NCBI RefSeq assembly: GCF_015070855.1
Contig: NZ_JADDIX010000092.1
Span: 45,675 to 109,674 of the forward strand
Direction: 5' to 3'
DNA from: Pseudomonas lopnurensis
Lineage (GTDB): Bacteria > Pseudomonadota > Gammaproteobacteria > Pseudomonadales > Pseudomonadaceae
Length of the DNA stretch: 64,000 bases
The translations under genes and the position numbers were made by a program. Shown here piece after piece: positions 1-9,588 of this stretch. The notes beneath the pieces are model-generated. The model made no database searches, was not told the origin of the DNA, and was given only the letters and a program-made list of their open reading frames with translations. The first letter of the stretch is position 1. Every line of letters begins with the position of its first letter.

Positions 1-90
1 CGGCCGCAACGCCGATGATCGCCGGCAAGGACTCGGCGTCTCCGACAAGGCAAGGCCTGTCCGGTAGGCTCCTGTAGACGCGACGTTTCC
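1..90. repeat. REP-like repeat remnant at window edge
   Basis: No gene is visible here. The stretch contains GATCGCCGGCAAGGAC and a GTAGGCTCCTGTAG tail. These resemble the Pseudomonas repeat family found elsewhere in the window at 8.9, 9.5, 31.5, 50.4 and 54.5-54.8 kb. It lies just downstream of the minus-strand symporter gene. Confidence 0.35.
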
Positions 91-1320
<1,230 letters not shown>

Positions 1321-1503
1321 GGCGGGCTCCTTGGGTCGGTGGCGCTAAGCAAGAGAATGACTGCGGCTGGGAAAAGTTCGCCGCCGCGGCGGCCATCATA
1401 CAGAGGCGACGCAACCGGCGTGCCAATGGCCAGGCGTCGGTCGGTAGCAGACAACGGCCCGCTGCCGGGTTTTCATGGGCGGGCAGGAGAGTGAGGGCCA
1501 GAG

Positions 1504-1827
1504 ATGAGCGATCAGGACATTGAACGGCGCATCGCCCGCGATATCGCCAAGTGGCAGCGCGGCGTGCGCGAGAAGGGTGCGCCGCTGACGATCGACGAAG
1601 GCTGGCGGCAGACCCCGCAGGGGCTGCGCCTGCCGTTCAGCGTGCTGAAAAGCGCCGGCGTGCCGCCGCGCGAGGTGGAGTTGCTGGCGCAGCGCGCGGC
1701 ATTGCGGGAACGGCTGGAGACCTGCGCCGACGCGCAGCAGCGCGAACGCCTGGAGCGCGAGCTGAGCGAACTGGAGCAGAACATCGCCTTTCGGCTCGAG
1801 GCGTTGCAGCGGCTGGGTCGCGGTTGA
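1504..1827 (+). CDS. DUF1992 / DnaJ-C28-like small protein
   Basis: A 107-residue, charged, soluble protein with no signal peptide. The middle part (LPFSVLKSAGVPPREVELL, about residues 43-61) resembles the conserved core of the DUF1992/DnaJ-homologue-subfamily-C28 domain, and the C-terminal half is predicted helical and rich in R/E/L. The family is widespread in bacteria but its role is unknown. A GGGCCAGAG stretch just upstream gives only a weak ribosome-binding site. It precedes the SIMPL-domain gene by 73 bases and may be co-transcribed with it. The family assignment rests on the short core motif. Confidence 0.6.
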   Translation: MSDQDIERRIARDIAKWQRGVREKGAPLTIDEGWRQTPQGLRLPFSVLKSAGVPPREVELLAQRAALRERLETCADAQQRERLERELSELEQNIAFRLEALQRLGRG

Positions 1828-1900
1828 GCGGCCGGTCGCTGGCGTTCGTCCGGCGCTGGAGTAGCATGGGCGTCCGGTCATTTCCTACTGGGAGAAGCCT

Positions 1901-2626
1901 GTGGCTACAGCACGAATCGGATTTCTGCCGGCGGCGTTGATCGCCGCGGCGGTGGCTTTCGCCGGCTGGTCGGTGGGGCAGGGGGTGGAGCGTTTTCGCA
2001 TGGCCGACCGCACGGTAACGGTCAAAGGCCTCGCGGAGATGGACGTGAAAAGCGACTTCGCGGTATGGACGCTGGGTTTTCGCCGTGGCGGCGAGCAGTT
2101 CGCCGATGTCCAGCAGCGCCTCACCGAGGACCGCCGCCAGGTCCTGGAATTCCTCCGCGAACAGGGCTTCAGCGACAGCGAGATCGAGATGCGCCCGCTG
2201 CAGGTGCAGGACCTGCTGGCCCGTGAATGGGCCTCGCGTGACGTGGCGTTGCGTTTCAATGGCCAGGGCCAGGTGCTGGTCAAGACCGAGCGCGTCGACG
2301 CCGTGGCGCAGGCGGCCAATGCCGTCGATCCACTGATCCAGGCCGGCGTGCAACTGGATACCGAGGCCAACGGTTTCGCCGGGCCGCGTTATCAGCTGCG
2401 CGGCTTCAACGATCTCAAGCCGCGTCTGCTGGAGGCCGCCACCGGTAATGCCCGCGAACAGGCGACGCGCTTCGCAGAGGATGCCGGCGCGTCCCTGGGC
2501 CGGTTGAAGAACGCCAATCAGGGTGTGATCCGCGTGATCGACGACGATGGCAGCGACATGGACAGCGGGCGCACCCTCGGCAAGCGCCTGCGGGTGGTCA
2601 GCAGCTTCGAATACAGCCTGGACTGA
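1901..2626 (+). CDS. SIMPL domain (DUF541) protein
   Basis: A 241-residue protein with an N-terminal hydrophobic segment (residues 5-22), which may be an uncleaved anchor or a signal peptide. The start of the mature part, DRTVTVKGLAEMDVKSDFAVW, is typical of the SIMPL/DUF541 family (BP26/OMP28-like periplasmic proteins), as is the C-terminal part with GRTLGKRLRVVSSFEYSL. The family is periplasmic or outer-membrane associated and has no settled biochemical function. The gene converges with the minus-strand permease ending at 2677, leaving about 50 bases between them. Confidence 0.85.
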   Translation: MATARIGFLPAALIAAAVAFAGWSVGQGVERFRMADRTVTVKGLAEMDVKSDFAVWTLGFRRGGEQFADVQQRLTEDRRQVLEFLREQGFSDSEIEMRPLQVQDLLAREWASRDVALRFNGQGQVLVKTERVDAVAQAANAVDPLIQAGVQLDTEANGFAGPRYQLRGFNDLKPRLLEAATGNAREQATRFAEDAGASLGRLKNANQGVIRVIDDDGSDMDSGRTLGKRLRVVSSFEYSLD

Positions 2627-2676
2627 TCGCGGGGCAGGTCGCGGCGGAGCGTCCGCACGCGGCCTGCCGTTGGGCC

Positions 2677-3612
2677 TCAGTGCCCCGGTTGCCAGGGCTG
2701 GCCGAGCGACACCGGTGCGTACAGCCGGGTGCGGATCGCATCGCGCGAGAGCAGCACCAGCACCAGGATCGTCGCGACGTAGGGCAGCATCGCCAGCAGG
2801 TTGCCGGGGATCGACAGGCCGATGCCCTGGGCGACCAGATGGAGGATGCTGGCCAGGCCGAACAGATAGGCGCCGAGCAGCACGCGGCTGACCCGCCAGC
2901 TGGCGAATACCACCAGCGCCAGGGCGATCCAGCCGCGCCCGGCGGTCATGTTCTCGGCCCACATCGGCGTGTAGGCCAGCGACATGTAGCCACCGGCGAG
3001 GCCGGCCATGGCGCCGCCGAACATCACCGCCAGGGTGCGCACGCGCAGCACCGGCAGGCCCATGGCACTGGCGGCGTTGGGGTTCTCGCCGACCGCCTGG
3101 ATGATCAGGCCGATGCGGCTTTTCAGCAGCACCCAGGCCACCAGCGCGAACAGCGCGAAGGAGAGGTAGACCAGCAGGTCCTGGGCGAACAGCATGCGGC
3201 CGATCACGGGAATCTCGCTGAGCAGCGGAATGGCCACCGGCTCGAAGCCGGCCAGTGGCTTGCCGACCCAGGCGGCGCCGACGAACGACGACAGGCCGAC
3301 GCCGAAGATGGTCAGCGCCAGGCCGGTGGCGACCTGGTTGGCATTGAAGCCCAGCGCCACCATGGCGAACAGCAGCGACAGCAGCACGCCGGCCAGGCAG
3401 GCGAACAGCACGCCGAGCCAGAGGTTGCCGCTGGCGAAGGCGACGATGAAGCCGATCACCGCGCCGAACAGCATCATGCCCTCCTGGCCGAGGTTGAGCA
3501 CGCCGCTCTTCTCGCACACCAGTTCGCCGAGCGCGACCAGCAGCAGCGGCGTGCCGGTGCGGATCATGGCGTAGAAGATATTGGTCAGTAGATCCATGTC
3601 CATGAGCGTCAA
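2677..3612 (-). CDS. ABC transporter permease, nucleoside/purine (BMP) type, second subunit
   Basis: A 311-residue polytopic membrane protein of the branched-chain/ribose-type permease superfamily. The early motif GELVCEKSGVLNLGQEGMML is characteristic of the permease that pairs with BMP-family nucleoside-binding lipoproteins (NupQ/YufQ-like). It is third in the minus-strand operon after the ATPase (4772-6355) and first permease (3656-4759). Start choice is uncertain: Met codons lie at 3612, 3603 and 3597, and the last is closest to the family consensus. The 44-base gap to the upstream permease is rich in GCTTGTAG/GGCTTG-like short repeats. Substrate is probably a nucleoside or purine base by family. 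Confidence 0.88.
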   Translation of the reverse strand: MTLMDMDLLTNIFYAMIRTGTPLLLVALGELVCEKSGVLNLGQEGMMLFGAVIGFIVAFASGNLWLGVLFACLAGVLLSLLFAMVALGFNANQVATGLALTIFGVGLSSFVGAAWVGKPLAGFEPVAIPLLSEIPVIGRMLFAQDLLVYLSFALFALVAWVLLKSRIGLIIQAVGENPNAASAMGLPVLRVRTLAVMFGGAMAGLAGGYMSLAYTPMWAENMTAGRGWIALALVVFASWRVSRVLLGAYLFGLASILHLVAQGIGLSIPGNLLAMLPYVATILVLVLLSRDAIRTRLYAPVSLGQPWQPGH

Positions 3613-3655
3613 GCCTCAAGCTGCAAGCGGCAAGTGAAAAGCGAATAGGTACGGA

Positions 3656-4759
3656 TCATGTGGCGGCTTCCTTCTTGTGGCTTGTAGCTTGTGGCTTGAC
3701 GCTCCGCGCGAAGCGCGGCTTGTAGAGAATCAGCACGTCGCAGGCCAGCAGGAAGAACAGCACCATGCCCTGGAACAGCTGGGTGATCGATTGCGGCAGG
3801 TTGGCCGCCATCTGCGCGTTTTCGCCGCCGAGATAGAGCAGCGCCATCAGCAGGCTGGCGAAGACGATGCCGATCGGGTTGAGGCGGCCGAGGAAGGCCA
3901 CGGTGATCGCCGCATAGCCGTAGCCCGGCGAGACCTGCGGCACCAGTTGGCCGATCGGCCCGGTGACTTCGGCGACGCCGGCCAGCCCGGCCAGGGCACC
4001 GCTGATCAGCAGGGCGATCCAGACCAGCTTCTTGTCGCGGAAACCGACGAAGCCGGCGGCGCGCTTGTCCAGGCCGAGCACCTTGATCTGGAAGCCGAGA
4101 AAGCTCTTCTGCAGCAGCACCCAGACCACCACCAGCGCCAGCAGGGCGAAGTAGAAGCCGGCATGCACGCGCAGGCCGTCGATCAGTTCGGGCAGCCGGG
4201 TGGCGTCGCCGAACATCGCCGATTCGGGGAAGTTGAAGCCGTCCGGGTCCTTCAGCGGGCCGTGCACGGCGAACAGCAGCAGGTTCAGCGCGATGTAGTT
4301 GAGCATGATGCTGGTGAGGATCTCGTTGGCGTTGAAGGCCGTCTTCAGCCAGGCGCAGAGCCCGGCCCAGGCGGCGCCGCCGAGGGTGCCGGCCAGCAGC
4401 GCCAGCACCAGCGCCCAGCGCGAATCCCAGTCGATGATGTGCACCGCCAGCGCGCTGCCGGCCAGGGCGCCGATCAGCAGCTGGCCTTCGGCGCCGATAT
4501 TCCAGATGCGCGCGTTGTAGACCACCGCCAGGCCCAGTGCGCAGAGCAGGATCGGCAGCGCCTTGACCAGCAGTTCGGAGACGCCGTAGAGGTCGGCGAG
4601 CGGATCGACCAGCAGCACCTTGAGCGTTTCCAGCGGCGGATGGCCGAGGATGGCGAACAGCAGTGCGCCGCTGACCAGCGTCAGCAGCGCCGCCAGCAGC
4701 GGCGAGAACCAGAGCATGGCGCGCGATTGCTGGCCGCGCGGTTGAAGGGATAACAGCAT
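3656..4759 (-). CDS. ABC transporter permease, nucleoside/purine (BMP) type, first subunit
   Basis: A 367-residue integral membrane permease (BPD_transp_2 superfamily) and partner of the protein at 2677-3612. The segment GLAVVYNARIWNIGAEGQLLIGALAGSA and the NEILTSIMLNYIA stretch are typical of the NupP/YufP subunit of BMP-dependent nucleoside uptake systems. Its last 15 residues (KPQATSHKKEAAT tail) are encoded by repeat-like DNA and are probably not functional. It begins 13 bases after the ATPase stop, so translation is likely coupled. Confidence 0.9.
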   Translation of the reverse strand: MLLSLQPRGQQSRAMLWFSPLLAALLTLVSGALLFAILGHPPLETLKVLLVDPLADLYGVSELLVKALPILLCALGLAVVYNARIWNIGAEGQLLIGALAGSALAVHIIDWDSRWALVLALLAGTLGGAAWAGLCAWLKTAFNANEILTSIMLNYIALNLLLFAVHGPLKDPDGFNFPESAMFGDATRLPELIDGLRVHAGFYFALLALVVVWVLLQKSFLGFQIKVLGLDKRAAGFVGFRDKKLVWIALLISGALAGLAGVAEVTGPIGQLVPQVSPGYGYAAITVAFLGRLNPIGIVFASLLMALLYLGGENAQMAANLPQSITQLFQGMVLFFLLACDVLILYKPRFARSVKPQATSHKKEAAT

Positions 4760-4771
4760 GGTGAACTCTCG

Positions 4772-6355
4772 TCAGGCGGCAGAGGTGGGAACGGGGGTGG
4801 CGGTGTCGAACTGGCCGGCCATCCAGCGACCGACTTCCACCGCGCAGGTGGAGGCGGTGGCGCGTTGCGGCGACAGCTTGCCTTCGCTGAGGGCGGCGAT
4901 GCGGTCGCTGATCTGGAACAGTTCCTCGAGGTCTTCGGAGATCACCAGGATCGCCGCGCCGGCATCGCGCAGTTCGATCAGTGCGCGGTGGATCGCCGCC
5001 GCGGCACCGACGTCGACGCCCCAGGTCGGGTGCGCGGCGATGAGCAGCTTCGGCTGCTGGAGGATTTCGCGGCCGAGGATGAATTTCTGCAGGTTGCCGC
5101 CGGAGAGGCTGGCCGCCGATGTCTGTGCGTCCGGCGTCTTCACCGCGAAGCGCTGGATGATGCGCTCGGCGAAGGCCTGGACCTTGCCGCGCCGGATCAG
5201 CCCGCGCTCGACCATGCCGGTCTGCTGGAAGGCGGTGAGCAGGCCGTTGTCGGCCAGGCTCATGCTCGGCACCGCGCCATGGCCGAGGCGTTCGGCGGGG
5301 ACGAAGGCCATGCCGTGACGGCGGCGGGCATCGGGGCGCAGATGGGCGACGTCGTCGCCGAGGAAGCGGATGCGCCGGGCCTCGCCGCTCGGCAGCCGTT
5401 GCTCGCCCGAGAGCAGGGCGAGCAGTTCGTCCTGGCCGTTGCCGGCGACCCCGGCGATGCCGACGATTTCGCCGGCGCGCACTTCCAGATCCACCTCTTC
5501 GAGCGAGACGCCGAACGGATCGGCGTTGTGCCAGGACAGTCGCTCCACCCGCAGGAAGGGCGTACGGCCCTCGCTCTTCGAGTATTCGGCTTCCAGCCCC
5601 TCGGCATCGCCGACCATCAGCCGCGCCAGCTCCAGGTCCGAGCACTCGGCCGGCACGCATTCGCCGGAGACCTTGCCGGCGCGCAGCACCGTGGCGCTCT
5701 GGCACAGCGCGCGCACTTCATTGAGCTTGTGGCTGATGAACAGGATGCTGCAGCCCTCGGCCGCCAGCCGACGCAGGGTGACGAACAGCTCGTCGGCCTC
5801 CTGCGGGGTGAGCACCGAGGTCGGCTCGTCGAGGATCAGCAGCTTGATTTCCTGCATCAGGCAGCGAACGATCTCCACCCGCTGGCGTTCGCCGATGGAC
5901 AGGCTGTGCACCAGCCGCTGCGGCTCCAGCGGCATGCCGTAGCGCTGCGAGACTTCGCGAATCTTCGGTTCCAGCTGCTTCGGCGTGCCGGCCCTGGCGC
6001 CCAGGGCGAGGGCGATGTTCTCCGCCACGCTGAGCGTCTCGAACAGCGAGAAGTGCTGGAACACCATGCCGATGCCGCGCTCGCGCGCCTGGGCCGGGTC
6101 GCGCATGGTCACGCGCTCGCCTTGCCAGACGATCTGCCCGGCGTCGGGCTGGGTGACGCCGTAGATGATCTTCATCAGGGTGCTCTTGCCGGCGCCGTTC
6201 TCGCCGAGCAGGGCGTGGATCTCGCCCGTCTGGATCGACAGGTCGATGTGGTCGTTGGCCAGGCAGCCGGGATACTGTTTGGTAATGCCGGTCAGCTGCA
6301 GGCGTGCGGTCTGTGGTTCGGGCATGGAGGCGTCCGCTGGGTTTTTCATGGTCAT
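4772..6355 (-). CDS. ABC transporter ATPase with two nucleotide-binding domains, nucleoside/purine (BMP) type
   Basis: A 527-residue tandem ATPase of the RbsA/NupO arrangement. NBD1 has Walker A GENGAGKST near residue 53, signature LSIGERQRVEI and Walker B LLILDEPTSVL. NBD2 has a degenerate P-loop (GVAGNGQDE) and signature LSGGNLQKFILGRE, as expected for this subfamily. It energises the two permeases downstream on the same strand for cytoplasmic uptake of a nucleoside or purine. No BMP/Med lipoprotein gene, the usual substrate-binding partner, is present on either side. The operon is divergent from the AraC gene at 6611, and the shared 255-base region contains a perfect 12+12 inverted repeat (6426-6453). 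Confidence 0.92.
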   Translation of the reverse strand: MTMKNPADASMPEPQTARLQLTGITKQYPGCLANDHIDLSIQTGEIHALLGENGAGKSTLMKIIYGVTQPDAGQIVWQGERVTMRDPAQARERGIGMVFQHFSLFETLSVAENIALALGARAGTPKQLEPKIREVSQRYGMPLEPQRLVHSLSIGERQRVEIVRCLMQEIKLLILDEPTSVLTPQEADELFVTLRRLAAEGCSILFISHKLNEVRALCQSATVLRAGKVSGECVPAECSDLELARLMVGDAEGLEAEYSKSEGRTPFLRVERLSWHNADPFGVSLEEVDLEVRAGEIVGIAGVAGNGQDELLALLSGEQRLPSGEARRIRFLGDDVAHLRPDARRRHGMAFVPAERLGHGAVPSMSLADNGLLTAFQQTGMVERGLIRRGKVQAFAERIIQRFAVKTPDAQTSAASLSGGNLQKFILGREILQQPKLLIAAHPTWGVDVGAAAAIHRALIELRDAGAAILVISEDLEELFQISDRIAALSEGKLSPQRATASTCAVEVGRWMAGQFDTATPVPTSAA

Positions 6356-6425
6356 GGCAGAAGCAAAAAGCTGGCCAGGTAGTCAGGAAATTGGTCATGG
6401 CGCAGACGACCGCATAGCGTGCCGG

Positions 6426-6453
6426 CCGGCTACCATCGGAGGATGGTAGCCGG
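6426..6453. promoter_or_regulatory. perfect 12-bp inverted repeat in divergent promoter region
   Basis: CCGGCTACCATC and its exact reverse complement are separated by GGAG. The site lies between the divergent starts of the ABC ATPase (6355, minus) and the AraC regulator (6611, plus). No T-run follows on either strand, and no gene ends here, so an operator or RNA hairpin near the 5' ends fits better than a terminator. The binding protein is unknown. Confidence 0.5.
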
Positions 6454-6610
6454 TGCGTCGCTTTGGTGCTCGCATTGCCGAATGCCGGCGCGGGTGCACC
6501 TGTTCTGGGCGCTATGGCCGGGTGGCTGCGAACGGTCGAGCGGGCTCTGCGAAGACGCCATGCGGCCTGCTAAGCTGTCTGCCCACCCCCGCAACCTGAC
6601 GGACCGAACC

Positions 6611-7522
6611 ATGAACCAGCCAGCCATCGCCGCCGAGACGATCGCCCAGCGTGCCGCGCTGGCCCGCCTGATCGATGGCCTCGTCAGCGAGGACGGGATG
6701 CATCCCACCGCCATCGACGATCTGTACCTGATCCGCTGCAGCGCGCCGAGCGAGCCGGTGCATGGGCTGCACAAGCCGGCGTTGTGCGTCATCGTGCAGG
6801 GCAGCAAGGAGGTGCGCCTGGGCGACGAGCGCTATACCTACGATGCGCTGCGTTACCTGGTGGTATCGGTCGCCGTGCCGGTGGCCGGTCGCGTGCTGGA
6901 AGCCTCGCCGGGCGAACCCTACCTGTGCATCCGCCTGGATATCGACCCGGCGCTGATCGCCACGCTGGTGGCCGAAGCCGGCCCGGTCGATGCCGGCGGC
7001 GGACCGCAACGGGGGCTGTACCTGGACCGGATCGATGCGCCGTTGTTGGATGCGACCCTGCGCCTGGTGCGTTTGCTCGATTCCCCACAGGACATTGCGG
7101 TACTGGCGCCGCTGGCGCTGCGCGAGATCTTCTATCGCTTGCTGCGTGGCCAGCAGGGGCGGCACCTGCACGAGATCGCCGTGCGCGACAGCCAGGGGCA
7201 TCGCGTCACCCGCGCCATCGAATGGTTGAACCGCAACTACGTCGAACCGCTGCGCATCGACGAGCTGGCGCAGCGGGTCAACCTCAGCAGTTCGACGCTG
7301 CACCACCGCTTCAAGGCGCTGACCGCCATGAGCCCGCTGCAGTACCAGAAGCAGCTGCGCCTGCAGGAGGCGCGGCGGCTGCTGATCGCCGAGGGGCTCG
7401 ACGTCTCCAGCGCGGGTTACCGGGTCGGCTACGAAAGCCCCTCGCAGTTCAGCCGTGAGTACAGTCGGCTGTTCGGCGCCTCCCCGGTCAAGGACCTGGC
7501 GCGCCTGCGCAGCATTGCCTGA
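6611..7522 (+). CDS. AraC family transcriptional regulator
   Basis: A 303-residue regulator. The N-terminal half matches the AraC_N (PF06719-like) sensor seen in regulators of SDR/oxidoreductase genes (HKPALCVIVQGSKEVRLGDE near residue 55). The C-terminal 100 residues carry two helix-turn-helix units (IDELAQRVNLSSSTLHHRF and a second within DVSSAGYRVGYESPSQFSRE). The reading frame is open from 6419, but ATG 6611 begins the family-typical sequence. It converges with the minus-strand CMD and SDR genes, leaving three bases between the stops, and probably regulates them; this kind of AraC/oxidoreductase pairing is common in pseudomonads. Confidence 0.9.
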   Translation: MNQPAIAAETIAQRAALARLIDGLVSEDGMHPTAIDDLYLIRCSAPSEPVHGLHKPALCVIVQGSKEVRLGDERYTYDALRYLVVSVAVPVAGRVLEASPGEPYLCIRLDIDPALIATLVAEAGPVDAGGGPQRGLYLDRIDAPLLDATLRLVRLLDSPQDIAVLAPLALREIFYRLLRGQQGRHLHEIAVRDSQGHRVTRAIEWLNRNYVEPLRIDELAQRVNLSSSTLHHRFKALTAMSPLQYQKQLRLQEARRLLIAEGLDVSSAGYRVGYESPSQFSREYSRLFGASPVKDLARLRSIA

Positions 7523-7525
7523 ACG

Positions 7526-7981
7526 TCAGCGCGCCTCCGGGGCCGGCACCTCGCGCAGTGCCTGGGCGGCGTCGATGGCGCGGGGAAAGCCGGCGGTGAC
7601 GGTGGTCAGGTAGACCACCTCCTTCAGCTCCTCGCGGGTGACGCCCAGGCGCAGCGCGTAGCCGGCATGCACCTTCATGTACTGCAGGTTGCCCTGGGCG
7701 GCGAAGGCGGCGACCACTGCCAGCTGGCGGGTGCGGTCATCCAGCTCGCTGCGCCCCCAGACATCGCCGAGTGCATATTGAGTGATGCCGTCTGCGAGAA
7801 ACGGATAGTCCTCGCGCAGCGCTTCGAGCACCGGTTGCCCGGCGCCGCCGGACAGGTGATCCATGACCTGCAGGCCGCGTTCGTGTCGCTCGCTGCCAGC
7901 GGCCTCCAGCGAGGCGAAGGTCAGCGAGCCGAACAGGCCCAGGCAGGCGGCGGCCACGGTGTTGCCAGTACGAATGTTCAT
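7526..7981 (-). CDS. carboxymuconolactone decarboxylase (CMD)-family protein, probably exported
   Basis: A 151-residue protein. Residues 1-29 look like a signal peptide (NIRTGN then a hydrophobic stretch ending SLEAAG). The rest is a CMD domain (YALGDVWGRSELDDRTRQLA, then KVHAGYALRLGVTREELKEV). The CxxC/H redox motif of AhpD-type members is absent, so a peroxidase role is unlikely. Start was set at ATG 7981, where the signal peptide begins, although the frame is open to 8074. It follows the SDR gene by 10 bases in the same direction; the two are likely co-transcribed and linked to the facing AraC gene. Substrate unknown. Confidence 0.82.
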   Translation of the reverse strand: MNIRTGNTVAAACLGLFGSLTFASLEAAGSERHERGLQVMDHLSGGAGQPVLEALREDYPFLADGITQYALGDVWGRSELDDRTRQLAVVAAFAAQGNLQYMKVHAGYALRLGVTREELKEVVYLTTVTAGFPRAIDAAQALREVPAPEAR

Positions 7982-7991
7982 GACGGCGTCC

Positions 7992-8729
7992 TCAGTAGGG
8001 GCTGGCGGTGGGGCGCACGACCAGCTCGCTGACATCGACATCGGCCGGCTGCTCGATGGCGTAGGCGATGGCACGGGCGATGGCCTCGGCCGGGATGGCG
8101 ATGCGGCGGAAGTCGCGCATCACTGCACGGGCGCCCTCGTCGGAGATGCTGTCGGCCAGCTCCGAGTCGGTCACGCCGGGGGACACCAGGGTGACGCGGA
8201 TATCGCCGCCGACCTCCTGGCGCAACCCTTCGGAGATGGCGCGCACCGCATATTTGGTGGCGCAGTACACCGCTGCGGTGGGGCTGACCGCGTAGGCGCC
8301 GATGGAGGCGACATTGACGAACTGGCCCGAGCGCTGGCGCTGCATCAGCGGCAGGCCGGCGGCGATGCCGTGCAGCACGCCGCGGATGTTGACGTCGATC
8401 ATCCGGTTCCACTCATCCAGCTTCAGCGCGTCGAGGCGGGACAGCGGCATGACGCCGGCGTTGTTGACGATGACGTCGACCCGGCCGAAGCGCTGCTCGG
8501 CGAAGTCGACGAAGGCCTGGACGTCCTCGCGGCGGGTGACGTCCAGCGCGCGGCAAGTGGCGACGCCGCCGGCCTCGGTGATCTCGGCAACCCGTTTTTC
8601 CAGCTGCTGCAGACGGCGTGCGCCCAGCACGACCGTGGCGCCCTGGGCAGCCAGCAGGCGCGCCGTCGCTTCGCCGATGCCGCTGCTGGCGCCGGTGATG
8701 AGTACGATTTTGCCATCGATGTTCGACAT
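7992..8729 (-). CDS. SDR family oxidoreductase
   Basis: A 245-residue classical short-chain dehydrogenase. It has the NAD(P)-binding TGASSGIGEA motif near the N-terminus, NNAGVM in the middle, and the active-site Ser then YCATK (Y-x3-K) around residues 150-154. A basic residue (R) after the first beta strand region suggests NADP preference, which is inference. It heads the two-gene minus-strand unit with the CMD-like protein. The alcohol or ketone substrate cannot be predicted. Confidence 0.92.
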   Translation of the reverse strand: MSNIDGKIVLITGASSGIGEATARLLAAQGATVVLGARRLQQLEKRVAEITEAGGVATCRALDVTRREDVQAFVDFAEQRFGRVDVIVNNAGVMPLSRLDALKLDEWNRMIDVNIRGVLHGIAAGLPLMQRQRSGQFVNVASIGAYAVSPTAAVYCATKYAVRAISEGLRQEVGGDIRVTLVSPGVTDSELADSISDEGARAVMRDFRRIAIPAEAIARAIAYAIEQPADVDVSELVVRPTASPY

Positions 8730-9028
8730 GGGGGTGTCCTCCGCAGGTTCATTCGATCCGGCGCCGGTGACGCCGTGGTTCGAATGGTGGGGCGGAGGGC
8801 GCTCTCGGCGTTATGTCGATCCTGCCGGGCGCTTGCCTGATCCTAGGGTCTGTTCCCGTTTCAGTTTTGCGCATAGCGCTGTAGGAGGCCATGCTCGCGA
8901 AAGAGCAGCCGTACCGATGCGTGGGCCCTGTTCGCAGGCATGGCCTGCTCCTACAAGGGGGGCAGGCGGCCAGCGCTTCAGATACGCGCAGGAGGACTTG
9001 GCGCGAAACGGGAGCAGAGCCTGGACGG
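8730..9028. repeat. intergenic region with inverted REP-like pair
   Basis: No gene is supported here. At about 8881-8957 two REP-like units face each other: TGTAGGAGGCCATGCTCGCG and TTCGCAGGCATGGCCTGCTC followed by CTACA. They could form a long hairpin and mark the boundary between the SDR unit and the module-1 operon, whose last gene ends at 9029. Confidence 0.6.
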
Positions 9029-9499
9029 CTACCAGATGCCTTCGTGCAGCTCGGCCGCTTCCGCTTCCAGCAACGGGCCGACCACCTCGACCTTGCGCTG
9101 GCCCGCTTCGAACACGATGCGGCAGGGCAGGTCGAGCGTCGGGTTTTCCGGATGGTTGCCGGTGATCTCCTTCAGGCTGCGTTCGGACAGGCCATAGACC
9201 ACCCGCCCCAGGCCCGCCCAGTACGCCGCGCCGGCGCACATGGCGCAGGGCTCGGCGGAGGTGTACATGGTGCAGCGCGAGAGGAATTCCGGCGTGTAGC
9301 GGGTCGAGGCGCGGGTCATCAATACGCGCTCGGCGTGGCCGGTCATGTCGTGGTCGGGCATGTAGGCGTTGCCCTGTTCCAGCAGCACTTCGCCGTCCGG
9401 CCCGACGAGGATGGCGCCGAAGGGGTGGGTGCCATTCTCCAGCGCGCGGCGGGCCACGTCGAAGCTCTTGCGCAGCAGGATGAGGTCTTGTTCGTTCAT
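9029..9499 (-). CDS. nucleoside/nucleobase deaminase, CDA fold (guanine deaminase/TadA-like)
   Basis: A 156-residue zinc-dependent deaminase. The zinc ligands and proton shuttle are H55-A-E57 and P84-C-A-M-C88, the cytidine-deaminase-like signature used by guanine, adenosine and tRNA-adenosine deaminases. The open frame continues upstream to 10294 but that part overlaps the permease gene; ATG 9499 starts the domain. It is last in the minus-strand module-1 operon, separated from the permease by a 90-base gap holding a GTAGGAGCC/GGCTCCTAC inverted repeat. Its placement with an NMT1-type transporter suggests deamination of an imported heterocycle. Exact substrate unknown; it lacks features that would make it the essential TadA. 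Confidence 0.87.
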   Translation of the reverse strand: MNEQDLILLRKSFDVARRALENGTHPFGAILVGPDGEVLLEQGNAYMPDHDMTGHAERVLMTRASTRYTPEFLSRCTMYTSAEPCAMCAGAAYWAGLGRVVYGLSERSLKEITGNHPENPTLDLPCRIVFEAGQRKVEVVGPLLEAEAAELHEGIW

Positions 9500-9526
9500 G
9501 GAGAAGCTCCGGTCGAAGGGGAGTGC

Positions 9527-9576
9527 GTAGGAGCCTGGGGCCGCCCCGACCACCCGTGGGGCAAGCCGGCTCCTAC
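9527..9576. repeat. REP-like inverted repeat inside module-1 operon
   Basis: GTAGGAGCC at 9527-9535 and its complement GGCTCCTAC at 9568-9576 bracket a GC-rich centre that itself contains GGGGC/GCCCC pairing. It sits between the permease and deaminase genes and may cause partial termination or mRNA stabilisation. Confidence 0.6.
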
Positions 9577-9588
9577 AACGGGCGGGGG

